Of a stretch of DNA of 64,000 nt, positions 55,565 to 64,000 are shown piece after piece. Made by a program: the position numbers and the translations under genes. The notes under the pieces are model-generated. The model saw nothing but the letters and a program-made list of their open reading frames with translations. It ran no database searches and was not told where the DNA came from. Within the stretch, counting starts at the first letter, position 1, and the number at the start of each line of letters is the position of its first letter. Source of the stretch: Chitinophagaceae bacterium (GTDB lineage: Bacteria; Bacteroidota; Bacteroidia; Chitinophagales; Chitinophagaceae); assembly GCA_016721385.1 (NCBI GenBank), contig JADKIE010000002.1, forward strand, positions 310,001-374,000, given 5' to 3'.

Positions 55565-57181
55565 TTAAAGTATAGTATTTTGTAGGATAGAAGAATGTTG
55601 TAAATAATCTGTTGTATAATGCAGCCCTCTGCTCTCATGCCTGAACTGTGCACTTTTTACAATTAAGTAAGCAACGGTTATCATGTTACGCAACTCACAA
55701 AGTTGCGGCGATACAATCGTTTTTTTGTAGAGCTCTTCTGTTTCGGTAAATAATAAATCTAATCGGTTCATTGCTCTGCGTAAGCGTTCGTTGTTTCGTA
55801 CAATGCCAACATAATCGCTCATTAATAATTTTAGCTCTTTTACACTTTGCGTTATTAATATCATTTCTTTGGGAGATGTAGTTCCTTCATCTTTCCAATC
55901 GGGAATTAAATTATCGGCATTTTTAAGAGTGTTGAAAACCTCATCCTTAGATAGGTTTACAGCATCTTTAAAAGCTCTGTGTGCAAACACCATGGCTTCT
56001 AACAAGCTATTACTTGCCAGCCGATTTGCCCCATGCAGGCCTGTACTTGCACACTCCCCGGCTGCATATAATTTTTTTATAGATGTTTTACCATACTCAT
56101 CTGTTTTAATACCGCCACAACTGTAATGTGCTGCCGGAGCAACGGGTATTAAATGTTTTGTAATATCTATACCAATGCTTAAGCACTTTTCGTAAATATT
56201 AGGAAAATGCTCTACAAATTTTTCTTTTCCAAAATGTCTGCAATCTAAAAACACATTTTCGGTACCGGCAATTTTCATTTCATTATCTATTGCTCTTGCA
56301 ACAATATCCCTTGGTGCCAAATCTTTACGTTCATCATAACGTTCCATAAAGGCCTCGCCATTATGGTTACGCAAAATCCCCCCATCACCACGTACGGCTT
56401 CGGTAATTAAAAAACTTTGGCCTCGTACACCCGGCTCGTACAATGCTGTTGGGTGAAATTGAATAAACTCCATATTTTCAATTCTTCCTTTTGCTCTGTA
56501 TACCATTGCCACACCATCGCCGGTAGCAATGGCCGGGTTGGTTGTACTACGATACACTTGTCCGTTACCACCTGTTGCCAAAAGTGTTACCGAAGAAATT
56601 ATTTTTTCTATTTTATTGGTAGATAAGTTTAAAGCGTACACTCCGTAACACTCCACATCGGTTGCGGCTTTTGTAATTAAATACCCTAAATGATGTTGTG
56701 TAATAATATCCACCACAAAATAATGTGTATGCAAATCAATATTTTTTTGTTTGGCAACTGCATCAAGCAAAGCCCTTTCCATTTCTTTACCGGTTACATC
56801 TTTATGATGCAAAATTCTAAACTCACTATGGCCACCTTCTTTGCCTAATTTAAAATCGCCATCGGTCTCTTTATCAAACTGTGCTCCCCATTCAATTATT
56901 TCGTTAATTCTATCTACGCCTTCTTTAACTACAATTTCTACAACAGCTTTATTACACAATCCGTCACCTGCTATCAATGTATCGGCAATATGTTTATCAA
57001 AACTGTCTTTATTAAAATCCATTACACCCGCTACACCACCCTGGGCGTATTTGGTGTTTGTTTCGTCGCTCTGCGTTTTGGTAACCACAATTACCTTTTT
57101 ATTGGGGCAAGCTTGCGCCACTTTTAATGCATAAGTTAAACCTGCAATACCGCTGCCTATAACCAAAAAATCTGTTTGCAT
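55565..57181 (-). CDS. nadB: L-aspartate oxidase
   Basis: FAD enzyme that converts L-aspartate to iminoaspartate, the first step of de novo NAD synthesis. Start at 57181 (MQTDFLVIGSGIAGLTYAL) is the standard N-terminus with the FAD-binding GxGxxG; 57271 adds an unconserved leader. Key segments: KYAQGGVAGV, EGGHSEFRILHHKD, MEFIQFHPTALYEPG, and the flavin-binding ECASTGLHGANRLASNSLLEA. About 538 aa, normal length. nadA and nadC are not in the window. The acyltransferase gene follows without a gap. Confidence 0.95.
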   Translation of the reverse strand: MQTDFLVIGSGIAGLTYALKVAQACPNKKVIVVTKTQSDETNTKYAQGGVAGVMDFNKDSFDKHIADTLIAGDGLCNKAVVEIVVKEGVDRINEIIEWGAQFDKETDGDFKLGKEGGHSEFRILHHKDVTGKEMERALLDAVAKQKNIDLHTHYFVVDIITQHHLGYLITKAATDVECYGVYALNLSTNKIEKIISSVTLLATGGNGQVYRSTTNPAIATGDGVAMVYRAKGRIENMEFIQFHPTALYEPGVRGQSFLITEAVRGDGGILRNHNGEAFMERYDERKDLAPRDIVARAIDNEMKIAGTENVFLDCRHFGKEKFVEHFPNIYEKCLSIGIDITKHLIPVAPAAHYSCGGIKTDEYGKTSIKKLYAAGECASTGLHGANRLASNSLLEAMVFAHRAFKDAVNLSKDEVFNTLKNADNLIPDWKDEGTTSPKEMILITQSVKELKLLMSDYVGIVRNNERLRRAMNRLDLLFTETEELYKKTIVSPQLCELRNMITVAYLIVKSAQFRHESRGLHYTTDYLQHSSILQNTIL

Positions 57182-57327
57182 ACAATTGTATTTATACTTC
57201 TTTACAAAACAAAGATAAGTCACTATTGGTTTGTTGGTTATTAATATAAGCATCCTTGTTTTGCGTAACAATTGTTACACATATGCTCTGAATGCTCATG
57301 TAATTTTGCAATATAAAATTGATACAG

Positions 57328-59007
57328 ATGAGATATATTATTATTGGAGGTGTGGCAGGTGGTGCAAGTACGGCAGCAAGGCTAAGGCGTTTAGATGAGA
57401 AAGCAAACATTCTTCTTTTTGAAAAAGGAGCACATATTTCGTATGCCAACTGTGGTTTACCCTATTATATTGGTGATGTAATAACCGAACGCAATAAACT
57501 TTTTGTACAAACTGCTGCTTCGTTTAAACAACGCTTTAATATTGATGTACGAGTGCTAAGCGAAGTAATATCAATTGATGCTACACAAAAAAAAGTAACC
57601 GTAAAAAATTTATTAACGGAGGAAATGTACGAGGAAAGTTATGACAAATTAGTGCTCTCGCCGGGTGCAGAGCCTTTACGGCCACCATTGGAAGGCATAG
57701 ATACACAAGGGATTTTTACTTTGAGAAACGTTACAGATACAGATAAAATTAAGCACTACGTTAAACAGTTTCCTAAAGGCAGGGCTGTCATTATAGGAGC
57801 AGGATTTATTGGGTTGGAGATGGCCGAAAACCTGCATCACTTAGGTATGCAGGTTACTATTGTAGAAATGGGTAATCAAATTTTAGCGCCTGCCGATTTT
57901 ACAATTGCTGCTTTAGCACAGCAACATTTACGAAGCAAAGGAATTGATTTAAGGCTTAAAACAATTGTGGCCGGTTTTAATAAAACCAACAATAATATTA
58001 ATGTACTGGTTAAAGATGAAGATCCAATAGAAGCCGATGTGGTTATATTGTCTATTGGTGTAAAACCCGATACCAAATTGGCTGCCAGTGCTGGCTTAAC
58101 AATTGGTAATGCAAGAGGCATTGTTGTAAACGAATATTTACAAACATCTAATGCAGATATTTATGCCGTTGGAGATGCTATTGAATTTGTAAACCCCATT
58201 ACGGGTAATACCATGCCTACTTTTTTGGCCGGGCCGGCTAATAAGCAGGGACGTATTTGTGCTAATAATATAGTGTTGGGTAATCATCAAAAATACCATG
58301 GTGCAATAAATACAGCCATTGTAAAGCTGTTTGATTTAACTGTAGCTGTAGCAGGCGTTGCTTCTAAACATTTAGCCGCTGCCGGTATTAAGCACTTAAC
58401 TGCAATTGTACACAGTGGCTCTCATGCAGGCTACTATCCTAATGCACAGCAAATGAGCATTCAAATTGTTTTTTCGCCAACCGATGGAAAGTTACTTGGA
58501 GCACAAGTTGCAGGGCAAGACGGAGTTGATAAACGCATAGACATTCTTTCATCCGTTATACAAAGAGGCAGTACTATTTATGAACTGACAGAATTTGAGC
58601 ATGCGTATGCACCTCCATATTCATCTGCCAAAGATCCTGTAAATATGATAGGTTTTGTTGCAGAAAATATTTTACAAAACAGGTTAAAAGTTGTACCATG
58701 GGAAAAAACAACACAATTAAACGGTGATGATATTTTAATGGATGTACGAACTAAAGAAGAGTTTGAAAGCGGCCATATGCATGGCGCCATAAATATACCT
58801 GTAGATGAACTACGTAAAAGACTGCACGAAATTTCAAAAGAAAAAAATATTTATGTGTATTGCCAGGTAGGATTACGTGGATATTTAGCCCAACGTATTT
58901 TAGTACAAAATGATTTTATTAATGTAAACAATATTTCCGGCGGTTATTATTTATGGAAGCAGTGTACACAGGAAACAGAGTTAATTAATTTGCCTGTTAC
59001 AGCTTAA
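57328..59007 (+). CDS. CoA-disulfide reductase-like flavoprotein with C-terminal rhodanese domain
   Basis: Pyridine-nucleotide-disulfide oxidoreductase. FAD motif GGVAGGASTAARLRR, active-site Cys C42 in YANCGLPYYIG (the CoADR signature), NAD motif IIGAGFIGLEMAENL, and AVGDAIEFVN. The rhodanese domain (about residues 460-545) has C512 in YVYCQVGLRG. Fusions like this reduce CoA disulfides, persulfides or polysulfides. Start ATG at 57328; the TTG at 57319 is less likely. Divergent from nadB. With the metallo-hydrolase-rhodanese at 34713 it suggests sulfane-sulfur handling. Confidence 0.9.
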   Translation: MRYIIIGGVAGGASTAARLRRLDEKANILLFEKGAHISYANCGLPYYIGDVITERNKLFVQTAASFKQRFNIDVRVLSEVISIDATQKKVTVKNLLTEEMYEESYDKLVLSPGAEPLRPPLEGIDTQGIFTLRNVTDTDKIKHYVKQFPKGRAVIIGAGFIGLEMAENLHHLGMQVTIVEMGNQILAPADFTIAALAQQHLRSKGIDLRLKTIVAGFNKTNNNINVLVKDEDPIEADVVILSIGVKPDTKLAASAGLTIGNARGIVVNEYLQTSNADIYAVGDAIEFVNPITGNTMPTFLAGPANKQGRICANNIVLGNHQKYHGAINTAIVKLFDLTVAVAGVASKHLAAAGIKHLTAIVHSGSHAGYYPNAQQMSIQIVFSPTDGKLLGAQVAGQDGVDKRIDILSSVIQRGSTIYELTEFEHAYAPPYSSAKDPVNMIGFVAENILQNRLKVVPWEKTTQLNGDDILMDVRTKEEFESGHMHGAINIPVDELRKRLHEISKEKNIYVYCQVGLRGYLAQRILVQNDFINVNNISGGYYLWKQCTQETELINLPVTA

Positions 59008-59040
59008 TATTTTTTTACTGTTTTACTTTTGACAGCTATT

Positions 59041-59072
59041 GGCTCGTGAAGACACAAGCCTTGGCAGAGATG
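59041..59072. repeat. REP-like hairpin, diverged copy 3 (inverted)
   Basis: GGCTCGTG pairs with CACAAGCC (one mismatch) and is followed by TTGGCAGAGATG. Reverse complemented, it shares CTCTGCCAAG with copy 1 (38872-38905) and a similar hairpin. It lies between convergent genes and could also be a terminator. Confidence 0.5.
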
Positions 59073-59098
59073 AATTTGCCTGCTACCGCATAATACAA

Positions 59099-61072
59099 TT
59101 AAAGGTTAACCCAAGCTCCATTATCCTTTAATAAATTTATTAGTTCATCAACTGCCACAACACTATCTATATTACGTTTTACAACTTCTTTGCCTTTATA
59201 TAATGTTATTTTACCAACGCCGCTACCTACATAACCAAAATCGGCATCGGCCATTTCGCCCGGGCCGTTTACAATACAGCCCATGATGGCAATTTTTATA
59301 CCTTTTAAGTGATTGGTAACGGCTCTGATTTTTGCAGTAGTTTCCTGTAAGTCAAAAAGTGTACGGCCGCAACTTGGGCAACTTATGTACTCTGTTTTAC
59401 TTATTCGGGTACGTACAGCCTGTAGTATAGAAAAAGATGTATTGTTTATAAACTGATGATTATTTTTTGTTTCTAAGTATGTTCTTCCTGCCACTTTTTG
59501 GTTAACCATTTGGGCAGGGTCGTTCATTAACCAAATTCCATCTCCCATACCGTCTAAAAAGACAGCTCCGCTTTCTGTTGCAAAATGTATGAGTTGATCA
59601 TCAATAGATGTATGATGACTTTCAACCGTCAGTACAACAGGGCAATTAATTTGCAGTTGCATTAATCGGTTAATAAATCCTCTTACCGATTGCATACTAT
59701 TTTTTGCCGAAGAATAAATACATAACACCACGGTTGCATCTTCTTTGATATTTTCCAATAAAGCTGTGCAATCTGTTGCAACATCTAACGCAATAAAGTT
59801 AATTTGTACAGATTTTTTTTCTGCGTTTAAAAATTCTTCCTTCTGAAATAAAGGAAAATATTTTTCTTTATTAACAGTATTTAACCAGGTAGTATAATCA
59901 CACAGTACTTTTAAAGTTCCTGGCAAAGCAAAGTCAATAATTTTGTTTGCCGTATAAATATAATCTGCAGCCGCATCGCCAATACTCCATTTATCTGTAG
60001 CTGCATTATAGGTATAGCCAATTGCTTCTAAGTCTATACAGGTAATACTTTCAGCTAGCATATAATCTGCAATTACAACAGGCACATGTTTTTTACCAAT
60101 ATTACTCACTTCATTGGTTTCTCTTCGTTTATATTCAAACGGTGAGTACAAAAGTTTATCGCTATTAGTTGGTATAGTATTACTTTCTACGTTCAAATAT
60201 CTTTTTACAATGTCTTTACAAACGGGTATTTCCACTTCCGGATCTTCTGTTAATGAACCTCTAATAGTATCGCCAATGCCATCTTCTAATAAAGCGCCAA
60301 TACCTATTGCGCTTTTTATTCTTCCATCCTCGCCATCACCTGCTTCGGTTACACCTAAGTGTAAGGGGTAACACTCTCCAAACTCTTCTATCATGTGTTT
60401 TACCAAAAGCCTGTAAGCCTGTACCATTACCAACGGGTTACTGCTTTTCATACTCAATATAATTTGATGATAATCTTCATTACGGGCAATGCGTAAAAAC
60501 TCCATAGCGCTTTCAACCATACCAATGGCTGTATCGCCATAGCGGCTCATAATTCTATCGCTTAGGCTTCCATGATTTGTGCCTATACGCATGGCAGTAC
60601 CATGTTGCTTACAAATTTTTACTAAAGGTGTAAAACGTTCTCTTATACGTTCTATTTCCTCAACATACTCGGCATCGGTATATTCTATTTGCTCAAATTT
60701 TTTTTTATCTACATAGTTACCAGGATTAATTCTTACTTTTTCTACAATAGCTGCGGCAATCTCCGCAGCGTTGGGTGTAAAGTGTATATCGGCAACTAAA
60801 GGCACATGGTAGCCTCTCTTTATTAATTCGTTTTTTATATTTTGTAAATTATCTGCTTCTTTTTTGCTTGGTGCGGTTATACGTACCAACTCTGCTCCGG
60901 CTTTTATACAACGTATAGCTTGCTCTACCGTTGCATGAGTATCCATTGTGTCGGTCGTTGTCATGGTTTGTACACGTATAGGATGGTTACTGCCAATAAA
61001 CAAATTGCCAACTTTTACTTCTTTCGTTTTTAATCTTTTGTAAGATGTTAGTGATTCGCAATAAAACTGCAT
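59099..61072 (-). CDS. ispG: 4-hydroxy-3-methylbut-2-enyl diphosphate synthase, long form
   Basis: IspG (GcpE) makes HMBPP from MEcPP with a [4Fe-4S] cluster, the penultimate MEP step; dxs of the same pathway is at 3557. N-terminal TIM-barrel: RPIRVQTMTTTDTMDT-type opening (GSNHPIRVQTMTTT), LVRITAPSKKEADN, VADIHFTPNAA. Cluster Cys are in YISCPSCGRTLFDL and MGCIVNGPGEMADADFGYVG. At 657 aa it has the large central insertion (about residues 300-550) typical of Bacteroidota, Chlamydiae and plants. No frameshift. Confidence 0.95.
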   Translation of the reverse strand: MQFYCESLTSYKRLKTKEVKVGNLFIGSNHPIRVQTMTTTDTMDTHATVEQAIRCIKAGAELVRITAPSKKEADNLQNIKNELIKRGYHVPLVADIHFTPNAAEIAAAIVEKVRINPGNYVDKKKFEQIEYTDAEYVEEIERIRERFTPLVKICKQHGTAMRIGTNHGSLSDRIMSRYGDTAIGMVESAMEFLRIARNEDYHQIILSMKSSNPLVMVQAYRLLVKHMIEEFGECYPLHLGVTEAGDGEDGRIKSAIGIGALLEDGIGDTIRGSLTEDPEVEIPVCKDIVKRYLNVESNTIPTNSDKLLYSPFEYKRRETNEVSNIGKKHVPVVIADYMLAESITCIDLEAIGYTYNAATDKWSIGDAAADYIYTANKIIDFALPGTLKVLCDYTTWLNTVNKEKYFPLFQKEEFLNAEKKSVQINFIALDVATDCTALLENIKEDATVVLCIYSSAKNSMQSVRGFINRLMQLQINCPVVLTVESHHTSIDDQLIHFATESGAVFLDGMGDGIWLMNDPAQMVNQKVAGRTYLETKNNHQFINNTSFSILQAVRTRISKTEYISCPSCGRTLFDLQETTAKIRAVTNHLKGIKIAIMGCIVNGPGEMADADFGYVGSGVGKITLYKGKEVVKRNIDSVVAVDELINLLKDNGAWVNL

Positions 61073-61101
61073 AGTGTAAATATTGATGTAAAATTAGCAA
61101 T

Positions 61102-61125
61102 AAAAAAGCCCCGAATTTTCGGAGC
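61102..61125 (-). terminator. Terminator after the lipoprotein gene at 61146
   Basis: On the minus strand GGCTCCGAA and TTCGGGGC pair over a short loop (one G-U) and are followed by T6. Confidence 0.75.
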
Positions 61126-61145
61126 CTTTATATTCTGCTATAAAA

Positions 61146-61934
61146 TTAGTATTCTACTTTATAGGATAACTTTTCCGGATGCTCCATCATTTCGGTAAAA
61201 GTGGTTATAAATGTTACTGTTTTTTTATTATCGGAAAGTTTAGCGCCGTTACCCACATAATTTTTTATTTCTTTTGCAGATGTTATGGTTGTTTTAAAAT
61301 TCATATCTCCCATCATAGCCGACATTTGCTGCATCATTAGCATTGATGAGTCTGTCATCATTTCGGTTTTATAATTTTCGGGGCTTACAATATTGTTTTC
61401 AATTTTACCGGGCATTGCAGTAAATTCCTGATGCTTATCGGCTCCGGGATTTAAAACCTGTGAAGGCATTTCTTCATTATCATCCGATCCGCCTTCAGGC
61501 TTTGGCTTGTTTGATAGATTATCAAAAACATTAAGTTTATTTAAAAACGTATAAAAATTCTTTTTTATTACCGGTAACTGGTTAATAGATTTAAAAGGGC
61601 AACTCAAAACCATTTTCATTTCGGCATTGGCTTCGTCCAAATTTAATTTCACGGTTGCATCTTTATACAATTCTTTTTCTTCGGCAGTAACACTATCGTT
61701 GTTACGCATCAAGTCTTTTACATAAATAAGTGTATCTTTTTTTTCCTTGGGCTTGCCGGATTCTTCCTTACCGCCACCCAATTGATTTTTTAGCTCAAAC
61801 AACTTACCCATGTCCATCGTCATTGTATAAGCGCCACTATCATCGTCGTTTATTAAAATATTTTCCTCCACATCAATACATGATGCTAAAGCGGTTAGCG
61901 AAAAAAAAGCGATAAGTAGTTTTATTATTTTCAT
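61146..61934 (-). CDS. hypothetical lipoprotein
   Basis: A 262-aa protein with a clear lipobox (LTALASC, Cys near residue 19) and a mature start IDVEENILINDDDSGAYTMTMDM that I associate with a Bacteroidota lipoprotein family of unknown function. Residues 55-85 are Lys/Glu rich, and 155-185 are Asp/Glu/Gly rich. Outer- or inner-membrane attachment inferred. Upstream of it, on the same strand, is the VWA-TPR gene (68-bp gap). Confidence 0.7.
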   Translation of the reverse strand: MKIIKLLIAFFSLTALASCIDVEENILINDDDSGAYTMTMDMGKLFELKNQLGGGKEESGKPKEKKDTLIYVKDLMRNNDSVTAEEKELYKDATVKLNLDEANAEMKMVLSCPFKSINQLPVIKKNFYTFLNKLNVFDNLSNKPKPEGGSDDNEEMPSQVLNPGADKHQEFTAMPGKIENNIVSPENYKTEMMTDSSMLMMQQMSAMMGDMNFKTTITSAKEIKNYVGNGAKLSDNKKTVTFITTFTEMMEHPEKLSYKVEY

Positions 61935-62001
61935 TTTTTAAATTTGGTACAAAATTAAGCTTTATTAATTCATCATAGATAGCAAAGCCAGTTTAATTAA
62001 A

Positions 62002-63672
62002 TCACCAATCTTTCTCGGGTTTTACCGGTGATGCCACACTTGCTTTTTTAAGTTTATCTTGTAAGTTTTTTTCTTTTTCGGTAAGTACTTTCAGTTTTTC
62101 TTCGGCCTCTTGCTTATTTATTTTAGAAGGTTGTGGTTTGGGTTGATTATTTTTTTCCTGATCATCCTTTGGCTTTTCTTTATCTTTTTTATTTTCATCT
62201 TCTTTTGGCTTATTCTTCTTTTTATTTTCCTGTTCCTTTTTTTGCTGTTGTTTATGTTGCTGCAAAGCTTTTTGCAAGTTTTGTCGGGCATCTTCATCCG
62301 CCGGGTTCAGGCGTAAAGCATTTTTATAAGACGTAATACAATCTTTTAAATTTTTAGCGTTTTGATAAACTACCCCTTTATTGTAATATGCTTGTGATTT
62401 TGCTATTTTATCGGTGCTAAGCGATATAAATTTGTCATAGGCGCCAATTGCGTCATCTATTTTGGTGGTTTTATATTTAGCATTTCCGTAATTAAACAAG
62501 GCTGCTTGGTTATCCTTGTTTTTATCAAGCACTTTTTTGTATTGCCTTGCTGCTTCCTCAAATTCATTTTTTTTATACGCTTGGTTGCCTTTTTTAATAG
62601 TAGCTTTTTGCGTTTGTGCCACAGAGAATAAGGGCAACAAGCAAGCAAAAGATGTTATCATTTTTTTTGTTGCCGAAATAACCAGCGATTTTTTTTCGGA
62701 AATGAATTGCTCAGCAATTAACAAAAATAATGCAGCCAATAAAAACCACTGAAAGTATGTTTTATAATTTACCAACGAATCCTCCGTAACCGTTCGTTGA
62801 TCCATTGAGTTTAATTGCTTGTTTAACACCGCAACTGTTTCGTCTGTACTATTAAAAAGCTGATATACACCATTACTGTTTTCTGCAACTTGCTTTAGCG
62901 TAGTTTCGTTTAATTTAGAAATTACTTCATTGCCATCTTTATCTTTTTTTACTTCATTGGTTATTGCATCAATAATTGTAGCGCCTTCGGCAGAGCCAAT
63001 ACCAACTGTATTTATTACTACGCCTTCCTTTGCCATTTGCTTTGCAATTTTAACAGCTTCTTCATCATGATCTTCTCCATCACTTATTAATACGACCGAT
63101 TTGTATTTTTTTTCTTTTGTATTAAAAGATGAGTAACACATTTTAAGTGCATCGCCAATTACAGTACCTTGTGTGGGTACGGCATCCGTATTGGCAGTAG
63201 CTAAATACATTTTTGCAGCTCCATGATCGCCAGTTAATGGCATTTGCAAATAAGCTCTGCCTGCAAAAATTACAATCCCTACTCTATCGTTTCCAAGTTT
63301 ATCTATTAATTTGTATAAAACCTGCTTTGCCCTGTCCAACCTTGCAGGCTGTACATCTTGCGCCAGCATACTTTTGCTTACATCTAACGCCAGCATTACA
63401 TCAATACCATTTCGGTTAATTTTTTGGCTTCCGTTTGCACTGCGTAAATTAGCCAACGCCAATACACTTAACGCAAAAGCAGTAATGATTAAAATAAATT
63501 TTATGGCAAACTTTTTAGGAGAATAAGATTTAATTAATTGTTTCACTAATCTTTCGTCGCCAATTTTTTTTACGGTTTTCTTTTTCCAGTTAAGGATATA
63601 AAAAAATAACACAATAAAAAAAGGTATTGCTACTAAAATAAAAAGATACTGTATTTGTTGAAATGAAAACAT
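62002..63672 (-). CDS. VWA domain protein fused to TPR domain (BatB-BatC-like)
   Basis: Bat proteins form an aerotolerance-type complex in Bacteroidota. Start at 63672 (MFSFQQIQYLFIL); an earlier in-frame start at 63738 adds an unconserved leader. Residues 1-320 match BatB: two N-terminal helices, a VWA domain with MIDAS DVSKSM, and a C-terminal helix near 305. A second signal-like segment (MITSFACLLPLFSVAQ) follows, then three TPR-like repeats and a long Lys/Glu/Gln-rich tail, as in BatC. These are normally two genes, so this is a real fusion or a lost stop/frameshift at the junction near 62670. Confidence 0.82.
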   Translation of the reverse strand: MFSFQQIQYLFILVAIPFFIVLFFYILNWKKKTVKKIGDERLVKQLIKSYSPKKFAIKFILIITAFALSVLALANLRSANGSQKINRNGIDVMLALDVSKSMLAQDVQPARLDRAKQVLYKLIDKLGNDRVGIVIFAGRAYLQMPLTGDHGAAKMYLATANTDAVPTQGTVIGDALKMCYSSFNTKEKKYKSVVLISDGEDHDEEAVKIAKQMAKEGVVINTVGIGSAEGATIIDAITNEVKKDKDGNEVISKLNETTLKQVAENSNGVYQLFNSTDETVAVLNKQLNSMDQRTVTEDSLVNYKTYFQWFLLAALFLLIAEQFISEKKSLVISATKKMITSFACLLPLFSVAQTQKATIKKGNQAYKKNEFEEAARQYKKVLDKNKDNQAALFNYGNAKYKTTKIDDAIGAYDKFISLSTDKIAKSQAYYNKGVVYQNAKNLKDCITSYKNALRLNPADEDARQNLQKALQQHKQQQKKEQENKKKNKPKEDENKKDKEKPKDDQEKNNQPKPQPSKINKQEAEEKLKVLTEKEKNLQDKLKKASVASPVKPEKDW

Positions 63673-63755
63673 TTTTAAAAATAAATTTTTCCGCAAAAAA
63701 CTCAAAGATGAATAGATGTAAATTAACAATAAAAACATATGCAGAATGTTAAATC

Positions 63756-63905
63756 TTAATCATCTAACATATCAAATACATCTGACGAATCGGGCAATTC
63801 AATTCCTTTATTATCTTTTTTTACCCAGTTGATAATGCCATAAATAACTATGGCAATCATTGAAATAATTGAAAAGATAAAAAAGCTTTTGAAAACATAA
63901 TTCAA
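63756..63905 (-). CDS. small single-helix membrane protein
   Basis: A 49-aa ORF with a TTG start at 63905, 3 bp after the stop of the upstream partial gene. One hydrophobic helix (residues 6-26: FKSFFIFSIISMIAIVIYGI) is followed by a charged tail with KKDNKG and DSSDVFDMLDD. It is probably co-transcribed with the VWA-TPR gene 83 bp downstream. It is short but has clear coding character. Function unknown. Confidence 0.45.
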   Translation of the reverse strand: MNYVFKSFFIFSIISMIAIVIYGIINWVKKDNKGIELPDSSDVFDMLDD

Positions 63906-63908
63906 AAT

Positions 63909-64000
63909 TTATTTCTTACCCTCAAAAAAACCTAATTGCTTTAATATACCATTGGTAATATTTGTACGTATGGTTTTCATATCCACTTCCTTTTGAGGCG
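63909..64000 (-). CDS. C-terminal end of an unidentified gene, cut by the window edge
   Basis: The last 29 codons and TAA of a minus-strand gene (visible tail VDMKTIRTNITNGILKQLGFFEGKK). It is too short to name. From context it may belong to the same operon as the VWA-TPR gene, and the next genes could be batA or DUF58/MoxR. Confidence 0.4.
   Translation of the reverse strand, partial: PQKEVDMKTIRTNITNGILKQLGFFEGKK

Noticed and set aside
1..64000. tRNA or rRNA genes
   Set aside because: No cloverleaf with an anticodon stem and no conserved rRNA blocks noticed on reading; a tRNA scan would settle it.

Overview
The window comes from a low-GC member of the Bacteroidota, most likely the Chitinophagaceae or a close relative. 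This is inferred from T9SS-type C-terminal sorting domains, DUF3078, DUF3098, DUF3108 and DUF6600 proteins, the long (about 650-residue) form of IspG, a BatB/BatC-type VWA-TPR protein, OmpA proteins with carrier-type domains, and genes that start without Shine-Dalgarno sequences. I see no rRNA, tRNA, CRISPR array or prophage.

Layout. 1-15.6 kb is mostly housekeeping: a DUF3078 protein, scpA, pirin, an L,D-transpeptidase, dxs, an M23 peptidase, a TMEM175-type channel, leuS, ftsX, DUF3098, uppP, an MFS transporter and a metallo-hydrolase. 15.7-19.9 kb holds a tyrosinase and a signalling block (multi-pass membrane protein, histidine kinase, NarL-type regulator). 20.1-25.3 kb has two tandem OmpA-family proteins and a lipoprotein. 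25.4-34.7 kb is housekeeping again: a DUF3108 protein, a flippase-like protein, ruvC, an OmpR-type two-component pair, a HIT protein, greA, a 2-hydroxyacid dehydrogenase, ridA, a 3-hydroxyacyl-CoA dehydrogenase-like protein, tsaB and an ArsR regulator. 34.7-36.1 kb is a metallo-hydrolase with rhodanese domains. 36.1-38.9 kb is an accessory island of three same-strand genes (membrane protein, Fic, membrane protein) separated by related repeats that resemble integron recombination sites. 38.9-54.5 kb is envelope and regulatory: a ToxR-like regulator, a Gln-rich DUF6600 protein, an OmpA protein, a second copy of the signalling block, a Cys-rich small gene, two T9SS cargo proteins and a Crp-family regulator. 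54.7-64 kb has a lysophospholipid acyltransferase, nadB, a CoA-disulfide reductase-rhodanese, ispG, a lipoprotein and the VWA-TPR protein.

The most striking object is inside leuS: a 489-bp, frame-preserving insertion (exactly 163 codons) that encodes a DUF559/Vsr-like nuclease domain and is bounded by 36-bp inverted repeats. A lone degenerate copy of the same repeat is read through nearer the leuS 3' end. LeuRS keeps its HVGH and KMSKS signatures, so the element seems to sit in a tolerated position of an essential enzyme.

A caution for every reader: at least 18 genes are interrupted by small indels, many in homopolymers, including dxs, ftsX and greA. This is best explained by uncorrected sequencing error. 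Interrupted genes are therefore mostly given as one CDS spanning the lesions, with the lesions described.
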